DNA from: a virus
Direction: 5' to 3' (one strand)
DNA length: 45,363 bases
IMG/VR virus record: IMGVR_UViG_3300010885_074422
Location: 1-45,363 of that record
Shown here: piece by piece, positions 16,208 through 24,628 of the stretch
Numbering within the stretch: position 1 is the stretch's first letter
Layout of the letters: each line of letters starts with the position of its first letter
The notes under the pieces: generated by a model
What the model was told of the DNA's origin: nothing
The model's database searches: none
The model's input: the letters and a program-made list of their open reading frames with translations, nothing else
Translations under genes and position numbers: made by a program

Positions 16208-16215
16208 AATAAATA
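16208..16215 (+). promoter_or_regulatory. Late promoter motif AATAAATA before the portal gene
   Basis: AATAAATA follows a run of nine T residues (16199-16207) and ends 10 nt before the portal ATG. The 111-bp gap 16115-16225 separates two divergent genes and otherwise holds only A/T-rich sequence; I see no strong sigma70 promoter or RNA gene in it. Confidence 0.65.
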
Positions 16216-16225
16216 AACGGTATAT

Positions 16226-18043
16226 ATGTCTGAATTTGATAATGCTAGTAGTGGTCGAGATGGTACATTTGGCAAATCGCTAATGAATTATATTAATTCT
16301 CGATTGCCCTACCAGAGCTACACTGTCGTAGATTCGCTTAATAAGCTTAATCCTAAGTATAAAGTCTTTCAAGACACTGGCAGTAAGCGTACTGAAGCTT
16401 TAGCGCGTCAAAGTATTAGCTCTAATACTGAATTTAATAATATAGATCCTGCGGGTATTATTGGGCTAGATAATAATTTCACTCAATACATGTATGCTAA
16501 TATTCAGCATGATAAAATTACCAGACTCAGGGATTATAGAGTAATAGCTGCATTTTCTGAGGTTGCAGATGCATTAGATGAAATATGTGATGAGGTTGTT
16601 AATAGAGATAAAAACGGAAAAGTAGCATACCTAAAAACACCTGATATTGAATTAGAGGAAGAAGATGCTGCATCACTAGAAAAGGAATTTCAAAAATATA
16701 TTAATTATTTTGACTTGCAAAATAAAGGCTGGGAGTATTTTCGCAATTTACTAGTCGATGGTGAAGTTTATTTTGAACATATAATTCACAAGCAGTACGA
16801 GGAAGAGGGTATTCTCGGTACTATGGTTATTCCTACCGAATTTATCGATCCTATTTTCGGTAATGTACAGAATTTAATGATTAAAGGATATTTATTGAGA
16901 AAGCCGATCTTTGACAAAAACAACCCTACAAAAATACTAGACTATGATCTTGTTCCTTTAGATAAAAATCAAGTTACCTATATTAATTCTGGTGTTTGGA
17001 ATGAAAACAAAACAATAAGATTACCGTTCATTGAAAACGCACGCCGTGCTTACAGACAGTTAAGTCTTATTGAAGATTCGATAGTAATTTATAGACTGGC
17101 CAGAGCACCAGAGCGTTTAGTTTTTAATGTGGATGTGGGTAATATGCCTCCCCCTAAGGCAGAAGCATATTTAAAGAAACTAATGAACCAATACTGGTCG
17201 TCAAAAACTTATGATAATGCTCAAGGCGGTAACGCAGTCAAAAAATTTAATCCACAATCTATTTTAGATAATTTCTGGTTTGCAAAGCGTGCCGGGAGCG
17301 AAGGAACAAAGATAGATAGATTGGCAGGCGGTGAAAATTTAGGAAAACTAGAGGACTTAGAATATTTTCTTAAGAAACTTTATAAGAGTTTAAAAGTACC
17401 TGTTTCAAGACTTAATGTAGAAGACGCATATAAAGATGACATGAATATCTTGCGCGAAGAATTAAAATTTGCCAAATTTGTTGTACGTATGCAACAACAA
17501 TTTGCAGAGGGGCTGAAGAATGGTTTTATTACACATCTCAGGCTTCGTAAGCTATGGGAGAAATATGATTTAAAGGAAAATAATATTGATATAGAATTTA
17601 ATGTACCGGTTAACTTCTTTGAAATGAGAGAGGCTCAAAAACAAGAACTAAAGACAACCTCATACAACAATATTACTCAGTCCGATGCTGTGAGTAAGAC
17701 GTATGCGCTAAAGAAATATATGGGATGGAGTGATATAGAGGTAATGGCTAATAGAGAGTTTATGCGAAAAGATATTGGATTTTTGTGGGAGCTTGAGCAA
17801 ATCAAGAGTGGTGGACCTAACTGGCGTGAAAATCTTCAAGCAGGAGCCGCTCCAGCACAAGGCGGTGAGCTTGCTACCGGTGGAAGCGGCGGAGGCAGCG
17901 GACCGGCAATGCCTCCTGCTTTTGGACCAGCTCCTGCAGCTGGCGGAGCGTCTGAAGCAGGTGCACCTGCAGGAGAGCCTACCGCGCCCGGGTCTGAAGC
18001 AGCAGCTGGAGCTGCACCAGCAACTGGGCAACCTACTGCTTAA
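16226..18043 (+). CDS. 20: Portal vertex protein, T4 gp20-like
   Basis: The portal is the dodecameric ring at the head vertex through which DNA is packaged and the tail attached. Recognisable gp20 features: the 'RDYRVIAAFSEVADALDEIC' block, VVNRDKNGKVAYL, the LLVDGEVYFEHIIHKQY core strand region, and the LKVPVSRLNVEDAYK / DDMNILREELKFAKFVVRMQ helix. At 605 aa it is longer than T4 gp20 (524 aa). The surplus is a low-complexity Gly/Ala/Pro tail from about residue 540, whose DNA (17840-18040) is clearly richer in G+C than its surroundings. It has its own late promoter motif and is the only gene in its transcription unit. Confidence 0.92.
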   Translation: MSEFDNASSGRDGTFGKSLMNYINSRLPYQSYTVVDSLNKLNPKYKVFQDTGSKRTEALARQSISSNTEFNNIDPAGIIGLDNNFTQYMYANIQHDKITRLRDYRVIAAFSEVADALDEICDEVVNRDKNGKVAYLKTPDIELEEEDAASLEKEFQKYINYFDLQNKGWEYFRNLLVDGEVYFEHIIHKQYEEEGILGTMVIPTEFIDPIFGNVQNLMIKGYLLRKPIFDKNNPTKILDYDLVPLDKNQVTYINSGVWNENKTIRLPFIENARRAYRQLSLIEDSIVIYRLARAPERLVFNVDVGNMPPPKAEAYLKKLMNQYWSSKTYDNAQGGNAVKKFNPQSILDNFWFAKRAGSEGTKIDRLAGGENLGKLEDLEYFLKKLYKSLKVPVSRLNVEDAYKDDMNILREELKFAKFVVRMQQQFAEGLKNGFITHLRLRKLWEKYDLKENNIDIEFNVPVNFFEMREAQKQELKTTSYNNITQSDAVSKTYALKKYMGWSDIEVMANREFMRKDIGFLWELEQIKSGGPNWRENLQAGAAPAQGGELATGGSGGGSGPAMPPAFGPAPAAGGASEAGAPAGEPTAPGSEAAAGAAPATGQPTA

Positions 18044-18470
18044 TCAAGAGATTATAGCAAAATTTTAATTTTTTCTTTTCGTATTTTCTTGCATCTATTT
18101 CGTCAGGATCATTCCAATATTTCGAATTTATTAATTCTGCATCCCTATATGTATATGAGAGCTTAAAAGGTTTTTTAATAATTCTATATTGTATAAAATG
18201 TCTCAATTCATGCAACATGTTACGCAATACTCTGCTTAGTTTTATATATCTTTTTTCTAAAGCTTTACTCTGAACGGCTACACATAAAGTATTAGTGTAA
18301 AAATCAAAATAACTATGAATAGCTCTAGGCATTATATTCAATCTTAATGTTTTATTTGGCAATTTACCTGCCTCACTACACAATCTTAAAATCAACAAAA
18401 ATAATTTATCTGAATTAATTTTATTTTTTTTTAACCAGTCTAAACTTTTTCTAGAAAAAACAATTTTCAT
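18033..18470 (-). CDS. Putative zinc metallopeptidase-like protein (HExxH)
   Basis: 145 residues. Near residue 88 it reads LHELRHFIQYR, a zincin HExxH motif, followed about 35 residues later by DPDEIDARKYEKK, an E..A..Y/E segment like the third-ligand helix in gluzincins. The front half (PRAIHSYFDFYTNTLCVAV) looks like the beta-sheet before the active helix. A small protease or metal-binding remnant is likely; the substrate is unknown. The end overlaps the portal gene tail-to-tail by 11 bp and the start overlaps the reductase gene (ATGA). Confidence 0.6.
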   Translation of the reverse strand: MKIVFSRKSLDWLKKNKINSDKLFLLILRLCSEAGKLPNKTLRLNIMPRAIHSYFDFYTNTLCVAVQSKALEKRYIKLSRVLRNMLHELRHFIQYRIIKKPFKLSYTYRDAELINSKYWNDPDEIDARKYEKKKLKFCYNLLIKQ

Positions 18471-19069
18471 TTAAGCCATACAGTGGTAGGGTCGTATGCA
18501 GTTGTATCCAGAAAATCCCATACTTCATATTCAGGCTTAGTTTCCATACTAGCTGCCTTTATAAGATTATTTAGTAAGCTCTGTAGGTCTTGTATGTGCC
18601 ATACATCATCTAAAAGCTTTCTACCAGATGTTCTAGTTTTATGAGCAACATGATCTGCATAGGAATAGGCAAACCCTGCAAAAGGAGGTATCATACAGCC
18701 AAGACTGACTAAATTACCAATAATCCTTGAACATACTTCTTTACCGCCAACAGAGTGCATTGTTGTTATGGCACAGGCAGGTTTACCAACTAAATATTTT
18801 GAGCCTTCTAAAACAGTCATTTTTTCAAATAATTGCTGCATAGATGACCCCCAACTATCCCAATATGTTCCTGTTGCAAAAATAAGGCCATCAGTTCTCT
18901 TGATACATCTTTTTACAGTATTCCAACAAAATGAAGGGTGTAGGTGAATAATTCTAACCTTAACATTATCATGATGTTTCAGTATCATTTTTTTAATTTT
19001 TCGTAGCAACATAGAAGTGTTACCGGTTCTGCCGCCTAGCGCACCATTAATAATAAGAATATTCTTCAC
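18467..19069 (-). CDS. Flavodoxin-fold NAD(P)H-dependent FMN reductase-like protein
   Basis: 200 residues. The N-terminal strand and phosphate loop read ILIINGALGGRTGNTSMLL, typical of FMN binding. It is followed by DGLIFATGTYWDSWGSSMQQ (the second flavin loop, 'P.Y....S..L...'), and CAITTMHSVGGKEVCSRI. These define the flavodoxin-like NADPH-dependent reductase family. The start is GTG (19069-19067). It may supply electrons for the desaturases or ribonucleotide reductase encoded elsewhere in the window, but this is inference. The divergent gene starts 97 bp away. Confidence 0.78.
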   Translation of the reverse strand: MKNILIINGALGGRTGNTSMLLRKIKKMILKHHDNVKVRIIHLHPSFCWNTVKRCIKRTDGLIFATGTYWDSWGSSMQQLFEKMTVLEGSKYLVGKPACAITTMHSVGGKEVCSRIIGNLVSLGCMIPPFAGFAYSYADHVAHKTRTSGRKLLDDVWHIQDLQSLLNNLIKAASMETKPEYEVWDFLDTTAYDPTTVWLK

Positions 19070-19132
19070 TATAGCACAGTATACAGGAATAACAAAAACA
19101 AATCAAATACTTTTTTTAGTAAAAAAATTACT

Positions 19133-19159
19133 TGAACAAATTATTGCATATATATAATA
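19133..19159 (+). promoter_or_regulatory. Possible sigma70-type promoter
   Basis: TTGAAC at 19133-19138 and TATAAT at 19154-19159 with a 15-bp spacer, ending 6 nt before the ATG at 19166. The spacer is short and the region is extremely A/T-rich, so this is weaker than the promoter at 4291. It is in the divergent gap 19070-19165 and would drive the small genes that follow. Confidence 0.45.
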
Positions 19160-19165
19160 TAAGGT

Positions 19166-19366
19166 ATGGAAACGTTCACCGCAATAATAAAAAACCATGG
19201 AACCCTAGATAAGTCTAGGACAATAAAAGTATCTGCTGAGGACACCTGGCTTGCCCACAAAGAGGCATGCAGCTATTATAATGAAATAAAAGAATTCATT
19301 CCTACTATGAAGGATAATCGCGGTAACGAAGTCTATAACATAGAAAAAGGCTTTATTTTCGAATAA
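19166..19366 (+). CDS. Small protein, unknown
   Basis: 66 residues starting METFTAIIKNHGTLDKSRTI, mixed alpha/beta, no Cys pairs that suggest zinc binding. It is first of three consecutive small genes behind a possible early promoter. Phage genes of this size and position often encode host-directed factors. Family not recognised. Confidence 0.55.
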   Translation: METFTAIIKNHGTLDKSRTIKVSAEDTWLAHKEACSYYNEIKEFIPTMKDNRGNEVYNIEKGFIFE

Positions 19367-19411
19367 ATAATAAACATACAATGCAATTTAGCTACCTTCA
19401 GTGATTGATTA

Positions 19412-19633
19412 ATGAATAGCGTCTCTCTTATTGTTGTGGACCAAACTAGTTCGGGTTGTAACCACATAAAAATAATTATTGATGAAAAAGATTCTGGTAT
19501 TTTGTACTTGACTTCAGACCAATTTGATTTTATTTCTAAATCTTTATGGAGAGCCTGTACAAACGAAGGTATTCCCTTTGATATAAAAAATCCTTTCGAT
19601 GAAAATAATTTTGATGATGACGAGGAAGAATAA
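19412..19633 (+). CDS. Small protein with acidic tail, unknown
   Basis: 73 residues. The C-terminal 20 residues are dominated by Asp/Glu (ends FDENNFDDDEEE). The front half is beta-like (SLIVVDQTSSGCNHIKIIID). An acidic tail of this kind can act as a DNA mimic or a binding tail for basic partners, but no partner is indicated. An AATAAATA overlapping the upstream stop lies 42 nt before the ATG. Its own stop TAA is part of the motif before the next gene. Confidence 0.55.
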   Translation: MNSVSLIVVDQTSSGCNHIKIIIDEKDSGILYLTSDQFDFISKSLWRACTNEGIPFDIKNPFDENNFDDDEEE

Positions 19634-19641
19634 ATATATGT

Positions 19642-19848
19642 GTGAAGTTTACACAGTCATCTGGTAAATTTTTTTGTGAAGAATTTAGTTCTCACGTTTA
19701 CGAGGACTTTAATAGACATAGTATATTGGTTAATATCGATCATGAATGGTTTGCAGCGTTAATTAAAGGTATGGAAAAAAGAAAATATAAACTAGTTCAC
19801 GTTACTGAAATGCCAAAATCTATTACTTGTGTGTTCACAAAGAGTTGA
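19642..19848 (+). CDS. Small protein, unknown
   Basis: 68 residues from GTG at 19642. The nearby ATG at 19638 is out of frame and hits a stop after nine codons. AATAAATA (19629-19636) overlaps the preceding TAA and ends 5 nt before the GTG. The protein is a compact alpha/beta sequence (SILVNIDHEWFAALIKGMEK) without motifs I can name. Confidence 0.55.
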   Translation: MKFTQSSGKFFCEEFSSHVYEDFNRHSILVNIDHEWFAALIKGMEKRKYKLVHVTEMPKSITCVFTKS

Positions 19849-19876
19849 TTTTTTTTATTATATAATATAATTCAGA

Positions 19877-20605
19877 GTGGCTGATACTGTTGCTCCAATT
19901 TTTAATGCTGAAAAGCATACATACACAGATCCAGAGGATAAATTCCTTTATACTAGTGTAACTAGATGGATAGAAAAATTCAAACCATATTTTGATGAGA
20001 CTGCTGTAGCAAGACGAGTTGCAGATAGGGAAGGAGTTCCAGTAGAATTAATTCTTGAAGTATGGAAGGGGAAAAGAGATGATAGCGCTGAATTTGGTAC
20101 TAAGGTGCATAAAGTTCTAGAAATCTATAATTCAACTGGTAAGGTAAGTGATGATAAATTTTCCAAAGTTATTGATAGTTTTAAAAAACTAAACTTAACA
20201 TTTAATAAAAAAAATACGGTATTTGAAAAACTGGTCTACAGCAAGCAATTAAAAATTGCAGGCACATCCGACGTTATTGTACATAATAGCGATAAAAAAA
20301 CGTTTAATATATATGATTTTAAAACAAATAAGAAATTAAATCACTGGTCTGTATATAAAGAAACACTGCTCGGTCCGCTATTTAAATATCCAAACTGTGA
20401 ATATTTTGTGTACGCGCTTCAATTAAGTATGTATGCCTTTCTTTACAAGGAAATGACAGGCCTCGAACCTTTAAGATTAAAAATTTTATGGTTTTCGAGA
20501 GAAGCGCCAGAGAATTATAATAATTTAAATGGTTCTTGGGAAATTATAAATGTTCCCTACATGGAAGATGAAATTACTAAATGCATTAAATCACAAAAGA
20601 CGTAG
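19877..20605 (+). CDS. PD-(D/E)XK exonuclease, RecB/Cas4-like
   Basis: 242 residues. The nuclease core is visible in order: GTKVHKVLE (His78), VFEKLV (Glu117), GTSDVIV (Asp132), IYDFKTNK (Asp147, Lys149) and the QxxxY-like YALQLSMYAFLY. These are the PD-(D/E)XK residues of the RecB/AddB/Cas4 group. The enzyme probably trims or degrades DNA in recombination, repair or host DNA breakdown. The start chosen is GTG at 19877, since no ATG precedes the conserved N-terminus. It overlaps the dCMP deaminase gene that follows, suggesting a nucleotide-recycling unit. Confidence 0.82.
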   Translation: MADTVAPIFNAEKHTYTDPEDKFLYTSVTRWIEKFKPYFDETAVARRVADREGVPVELILEVWKGKRDDSAEFGTKVHKVLEIYNSTGKVSDDKFSKVIDSFKKLNLTFNKKNTVFEKLVYSKQLKIAGTSDVIVHNSDKKTFNIYDFKTNKKLNHWSVYKETLLGPLFKYPNCEYFVYALQLSMYAFLYKEMTGLEPLRLKILWFSREAPENYNNLNGSWEIINVPYMEDEITKCIKSQKT

Positions 20606-21014
20606 TTGGCCTGAGCATGCAATGGCATTAGCCATAGAAGCGTCAAAAAGGAGTGAGGACCCGTATAGGAAAGTTGGCGCCTGTGCACTAGGACTCGATA
20701 ATAGAGTTCTAGGGGTATCTTATAATGGATTAGTATCCAATAAAACCGTTAATAAGAAATTTTGGCAAAATAGAGACGTTCGTCGTCCTTATGTTATTCA
20801 TGCCGAACAGAATTTACTTAGTTTATTTGGTAGAAACCAGGCAAATTTAATTGCTGTGACATTATTTCCCTGTGAATACTGTGCAAAATTAATAGCTACA
20901 TGGGGCATTCCTAAAGTGTATTATATTGATGAGTATGAAAGAATGAACGAATCAAAAAACATACTAAAATTTTACAATATTAAGTACTATAAACTATATA
21001 GAAAACTATTATAG
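20568..21014 (+). CDS. dCMP deaminase
   Basis: Converts dCMP to dUMP, the precursor of dTMP, thereby feeding thymidylate synthesis. The zinc site is HAEQNLL (His78, Glu80) and FPCEYC (Cys102, Cys105), and the RRPYVIHAE and ASKRSEDPYRKVGACAL blocks are typical of the dCMP family. The start could be ATG 20550 or ATG 20568; both lie inside the end of the nuclease gene, and the later one gives 148 aa, near the usual length. It is a second deaminase in addition to 4507-4908. Confidence 0.85.
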   Translation: MKLLNALNHKRRSWPEHAMALAIEASKRSEDPYRKVGACALGLDNRVLGVSYNGLVSNKTVNKKFWQNRDVRRPYVIHAEQNLLSLFGRNQANLIAVTLFPCEYCAKLIATWGIPKVYYIDEYERMNESKNILKFYNIKYYKLYRKLL

Positions 21015-21018
21015 AGCC

Positions 21019-21026
21019 TATAAATA
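21019..21026 (+). promoter_or_regulatory. Late promoter motif TATAAATA before the S74 fibre
   Basis: Perfect TATAAATA, ending 6 nt before the ATG at 21033. A weak 5-bp stem (TATAG at 21010-21014 with CTATA at 21029-21033) brackets it, so the first base of the ATG is again in a downstream arm. Confidence 0.7.
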
Positions 21027-21032
21027 AGCTAT

Positions 21033-22814
21033 ATGGCCGTAGCTACTATTTCTGTTAATTTCGCAACAGTTGCCGATGTTCGTTCCGGAGCAAGCTTTAT
21101 TACAAGCATAAACCCACTTCAACTTAAGAACGCATTAATTAGTGGTGCTTCTTTTTATGATATAAACATTAAAGGCGCTACATTTAATAACGATGTAAAC
21201 ATAAACACAGCTAATTTATATGTTAACGATGATACTAAAGCTGTTACAATTGCTCCAATAACAACCATTAATAATTCAACTGATGCTATTACTAATTCTG
21301 TTGGTGCATTAGTTGTTAAAGGCGGTATCGGTGTATCTAAGAAAGTTAATATTGGTACAGAATTAACTGTAGGATCTACAGCAACTATTAGCGGTCTTGT
21401 AACAGCGAATAATGGAGTTACTATAAATAATGCAGCTCTTACAGTCAATAGTACTGCTACAATTACAGGTATCACGCAAATTTCTAGCAGTCAAGATTCT
21501 TCAGCATATAATAATGGTGCGCTAATCGTTGCCGGCGGTGTTGGAATTAATAAAGCCGTTTATACTAATTCAACTCTAAGAGTTGCAGGTATAACTACAC
21601 TTGCAAGCTCTGCTATATCTAGTAGTACATCAAGCGGTGCACTGGTTGTTACGGGGGGAGCTGGCATAGGGGGTACTGTTAATATTGGTGGCTCGACTAA
21701 CGTTGGTGGTATTGTCTCTATCACCGCCAATACGGTTTCAACTAATACAGGTAACGGTGCACTGGTTGTTACAGGTGGTGTTGGTATCGGTGGTGCACTT
21801 AATGTAAGTGGCTTCGGCGCATTTAACGGTATATTAACTATTAATAGTAGTGCCGCATCATCGAATACAACCTCAGGTGCACTTATCGTTGCTGGTGGTG
21901 CTGGTATCGGGGGTGCTGTTAATCTCGGATCTACTTTAAATGTTGCTGGTGTTACAACCATTACAAATGGAACAGCTTCAACTGGCGTAGGAAGCGGTGG
22001 GTTAGTTGTCTCCGGTGGTGTTGGTATTGGTGGAGCCGTCAATATAGGACAAACCACGACAATTGCAGGTATCACAACTATTACTAATAGTACCGCTTCG
22101 GCTAATTCTAGCAGCGGTGCCCTAGTTGTAACCGGTGGTGTAGGCGTTGGCGGAACAGTTAGTATTGCAAATAATCTCAATGCCTCTGGAACAGTTAGTT
22201 TCTCCAATGCAACAGCGTCTAGCAGTTCAAGTACAGGAGCTTTAATTGTAACTGGTGGTATAGGGGTTGGCGGTATTTCTTATTTTAGCAGCACACTTAA
22301 TACAGCCAGTATTAATACAACAGGTATTACAAGTTCCGGTATAGTTAGTATCACTAGCGCAACTGCAAGTTCAGGCACGGCTAGCGGTGCATTAGTTGTT
22401 ACAGGTGGTGTTGGTATTGGTGGCTCCGTTAACGTAGGTTCAAATCTTAGTGTCACTGGTACATTGTCTGTAGGAGGTTTAACTGTTAACGGTAATTTAC
22501 AGGTTAACGGGGCTATTAATGCGACTGGTGATATCACCGCTTATTCTGATAGTAGATTGAAAGATAATGTTAAAAGTATTTCTAATGCTTTGGATAAAGT
22601 TAATCAAATTTCTGGAGTGTCGTTTGATTGGAACGAAAAAGCTCTAAAAACCGGTCATGATGTAGGTGTTTTAGCTCAAGAAATTGAGAAAATATTGCCT
22701 GAAGCTGTAGCAACGATGAATGATGGTTACCTTGCTGTTAAATATGACAAAATTATACCTTTGCTTATCGAAGCAATAAAGGAACTACAGAAAAAAGTAG
22801 ATTTGAAAGGTTAA
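21033..22814 (+). CDS. Tail fibre with C-terminal S74 intramolecular chaperone
   Basis: 593 residues. The body has nine repeats of ~40 residues built on SGALVVTGGVGIGGAVNIG plus a strand like STLNVAGVTTIT, i.e. a long beta-helical trimeric shaft. The last ~95 residues are a peptidase S74/endosialidase chaperone domain: YSDSRLKDNVKSI with the Ser505/Lys510 pair, then VSFDWNEKA, HDVGVLAQEIEKILPEAV and YDKIIPLLIEAIKEL. This domain trimerises the fibre and then cuts itself off. The gene has a perfect late promoter motif. It is likely a long fibre or side fibre. Confidence 0.92.
   Translation: MAVATISVNFATVADVRSGASFITSINPLQLKNALISGASFYDINIKGATFNNDVNINTANLYVNDDTKAVTIAPITTINNSTDAITNSVGALVVKGGIGVSKKVNIGTELTVGSTATISGLVTANNGVTINNAALTVNSTATITGITQISSSQDSSAYNNGALIVAGGVGINKAVYTNSTLRVAGITTLASSAISSSTSSGALVVTGGAGIGGTVNIGGSTNVGGIVSITANTVSTNTGNGALVVTGGVGIGGALNVSGFGAFNGILTINSSAASSNTTSGALIVAGGAGIGGAVNLGSTLNVAGVTTITNGTASTGVGSGGLVVSGGVGIGGAVNIGQTTTIAGITTITNSTASANSSSGALVVTGGVGVGGTVSIANNLNASGTVSFSNATASSSSSTGALIVTGGIGVGGISYFSSTLNTASINTTGITSSGIVSITSATASSGTASGALVVTGGVGIGGSVNVGSNLSVTGTLSVGGLTVNGNLQVNGAINATGDITAYSDSRLKDNVKSISNALDKVNQISGVSFDWNEKALKTGHDVGVLAQEIEKILPEAVATMNDGYLAVKYDKIIPLLIEAIKELQKKVDLKG
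21276..22478 (+). repeat. Nine ~40-residue (about 120-bp) repeats in the fibre shaft
   Basis: Each unit contains GAL(V/I)V.GG.G(I/V)(G/N) followed by a strand. Units differ in most third codon positions, so the array is old compared with the 42-bp array at 1-294. All copies are in frame. Confidence 0.85.
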
Positions 22815-22817
22815 TTT

Positions 22818-23378
22818 ATGGCCAAACTTCAGAGTTCAGGCGCGATAAGTATATCACAGATCAATACCCTTAAGGGCAGGGGTACACAAACATCCTCCTT
22901 GGACAGCAGAACATTAGACTACATGGGTGATACTTCCCGAACGGGAACAGCTAGAGCGGATCTAGGTGTTTGTATGCCTAATATGGTTATTAATAAGAGC
23001 ACAGGTCAATTAGCTAGGAGCTCATCTAGCTGGGTGTATACAGGACCGCAAGCTGCCTGGAGACCTTATAGTTTTTCACAATTTTACGAGGCATATTCCG
23101 GTAGACCAACGCTAGCAGTAACAAAGATTAATCTCAATATTACAAATCAAGGTCAATTCCAGGTTGATTGTTCAGGTAGCGAGGCATATATCAACGTAAA
23201 TACACCTTATTCGGTTTACAGTTCGTCAACAGGCAGCTGGTCGGTCTGTACTGTTAACAACGGTACAAGAATAACATATACCGTATCTAACGGTACATAT
23301 ACTATTGCTGTACGTGACTTCTTAAACTGCGGAGCTAACTCAGAGTTTAAAGCATCTCCTAACCCAACATATCCATGA
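22818..23378 (+). CDS. Small fibre-associated virion protein
   Basis: 186 residues. The start SSGAISISQINTLKGRGTQT resembles the N-termini of small phage tail or baseplate proteins ('..I.ISQIN.ELG'). The end (about residues 100-186) is a beta domain with paired Cys. An AAAGG Shine-Dalgarno-like run precedes the ATG by about 7 nt. It is coupled to the next gene by an ATGA overlap. It could be the adhesin that tips the preceding fibre, since the S74 chaperone is removed; this is inference. Confidence 0.65.
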   Translation: MAKLQSSGAISISQINTLKGRGTQTSSLDSRTLDYMGDTSRTGTARADLGVCMPNMVINKSTGQLARSSSSWVYTGPQAAWRPYSFSQFYEAYSGRPTLAVTKINLNITNQGQFQVDCSGSEAYINVNTPYSVYSSSTGSWSVCTVNNGTRITYTVSNGTYTIAVRDFLNCGANSEFKASPNPTYP

Positions 23379-24628
23379 ACATTTACGAAGCCGCCCTTAA
23401 TAAAGTAATAGTAATTCTTGGAGTTACGCGTAATAAGGATCAATATTATTTTGTTGGTACTAGAAATAGAAGAATTGTCGAACTAACCCGAGGTAATTCT
23501 AATTTACTTAATAACATATCTTCAGATCGTGAATTTTTGGTGGATTTCTACGATTTAAAAAATGATAAAATTGAAACTATAGATTTTCAAAACGGTGAAG
23601 TCAATGAATTTACTTTACCGGGTCTGCCCTTTGAAATTGCACCACCAATGTTTCTTAATCCCAAGTGGGAAAACGAAACAAACAACAACACACTTATTGA
23701 ATTACAAAAAAATATTATTGATATTATTGTCAATAAAAAGACCATACCTGCTTTCAAAGAAAATAAAGTCAATTTTGCAAAGAAAAATCAAAGCGTTAAT
23801 TTTTTTAATGATGCAAAGATGTTTAGCGTAAGTTCTGACTATCTTTTAGATGAAAAGGATGAATTATATTATTTTAAGCTTACTTGCGATGGTGATCATT
23901 TTGAAAAATTTAACTCTGAATTTAAGGAATTTTACGAATTAATACATTTAAAGCCGTTGTTTGTTAAGATAGGGTATGATTTTAAATCAATTAATGAATT
24001 AAGAACAATAACTGCTAGCAAAAAGGATGAAATTAAGCAAAAATGGATAGATTATCTTGAAAATAAGAAAACAGAAAAACTAAGCGACTTAGCTCAACAA
24101 TTCGAGAGTACGAAGAATAGTATTGATGATGTTAATCTATTAAATGTTGCTACCTTTCAATATGAAGCGTTAAGTTTGAAAATACAAGCAGCAAATTATT
24201 CTAATATACTCAAAAATATTAATGATATGAAGATGTTTCTGAGATATTCTCCAGATTATATTGACAATAGCGACATTTTTACTACTATGGCACCGTTTAA
24301 TGATATGTGCTTAAAAATAATAGATAATCTAATTGTGAGTGGTGTTATTACAAACGACGAATATTTAAAAGAAATTTATGATTCAGGTGTAGACACCTTT
24401 TGCAATGCTCATCTACAAGAATTAAAAAATGTAAGAAAACAGCAAATAACAAATAGAAAGAATGAAATTTTGACAGAGCTTACCACTGATGAGCAAAACC
24501 AGGTAGCCCCCTTTCTCTCTGAGGATTCACTCTTCAATAAGCTAGATATACTCACACAATTTTATGATGTTCTTTCTTTCTGGCCCCCTGTATTAGGTAA
24601 AAGACCTGATTATGTCCTACCAAGCTAA
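23375..24628 (+). CDS. Unknown protein (417 aa) between fibre and glycosyltransferases
   Basis: The N-terminal 90 residues are beta-rich (ALNKVIVILGVTRNKDQYYF). The C-terminal half is helical and charged with possible coiled coils (about residues 200-270 and 345-375). No catalytic motif is seen. It overlaps both neighbours: its ATG sits on the stop of the small virion protein and its end contains the start of the glycosyltransferase gene. A tail-fibre assembly protein or a virion part would fit; this is inferred from position. Confidence 0.6.
   Translation: MNIYEAALNKVIVILGVTRNKDQYYFVGTRNRRIVELTRGNSNLLNNISSDREFLVDFYDLKNDKIETIDFQNGEVNEFTLPGLPFEIAPPMFLNPKWENETNNNTLIELQKNIIDIIVNKKTIPAFKENKVNFAKKNQSVNFFNDAKMFSVSSDYLLDEKDELYYFKLTCDGDHFEKFNSEFKEFYELIHLKPLFVKIGYDFKSINELRTITASKKDEIKQKWIDYLENKKTEKLSDLAQQFESTKNSIDDVNLLNVATFQYEALSLKIQAANYSNILKNINDMKMFLRYSPDYIDNSDIFTTMAPFNDMCLKIIDNLIVSGVITNDEYLKEIYDSGVDTFCNAHLQELKNVRKQQITNRKNEILTELTTDEQNQVAPFLSEDSLFNKLDILTQFYDVLSFWPPVLGKRPDYVLPS

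Noticed and set aside
16115-16225. Possible RNA gene or origin in the A/T-rich divergent gap
   Set aside because: I find no cloverleaf, long stem or iterated motif, only the AATAAATA motif and a T run.
19845-19866. TTGATT ... TATAAT as a promoter for the nuclease gene
   Set aside because: The spacer is only 10 bp, too short for a sigma70 promoter.
21560-22207. Minus-strand ORF of 215 aa inside the repeat fibre
   Set aside because: It mirrors the nine sense repeats as Pro/Thr/Val repeats, and the sense frame has a clear domain structure and promoter.
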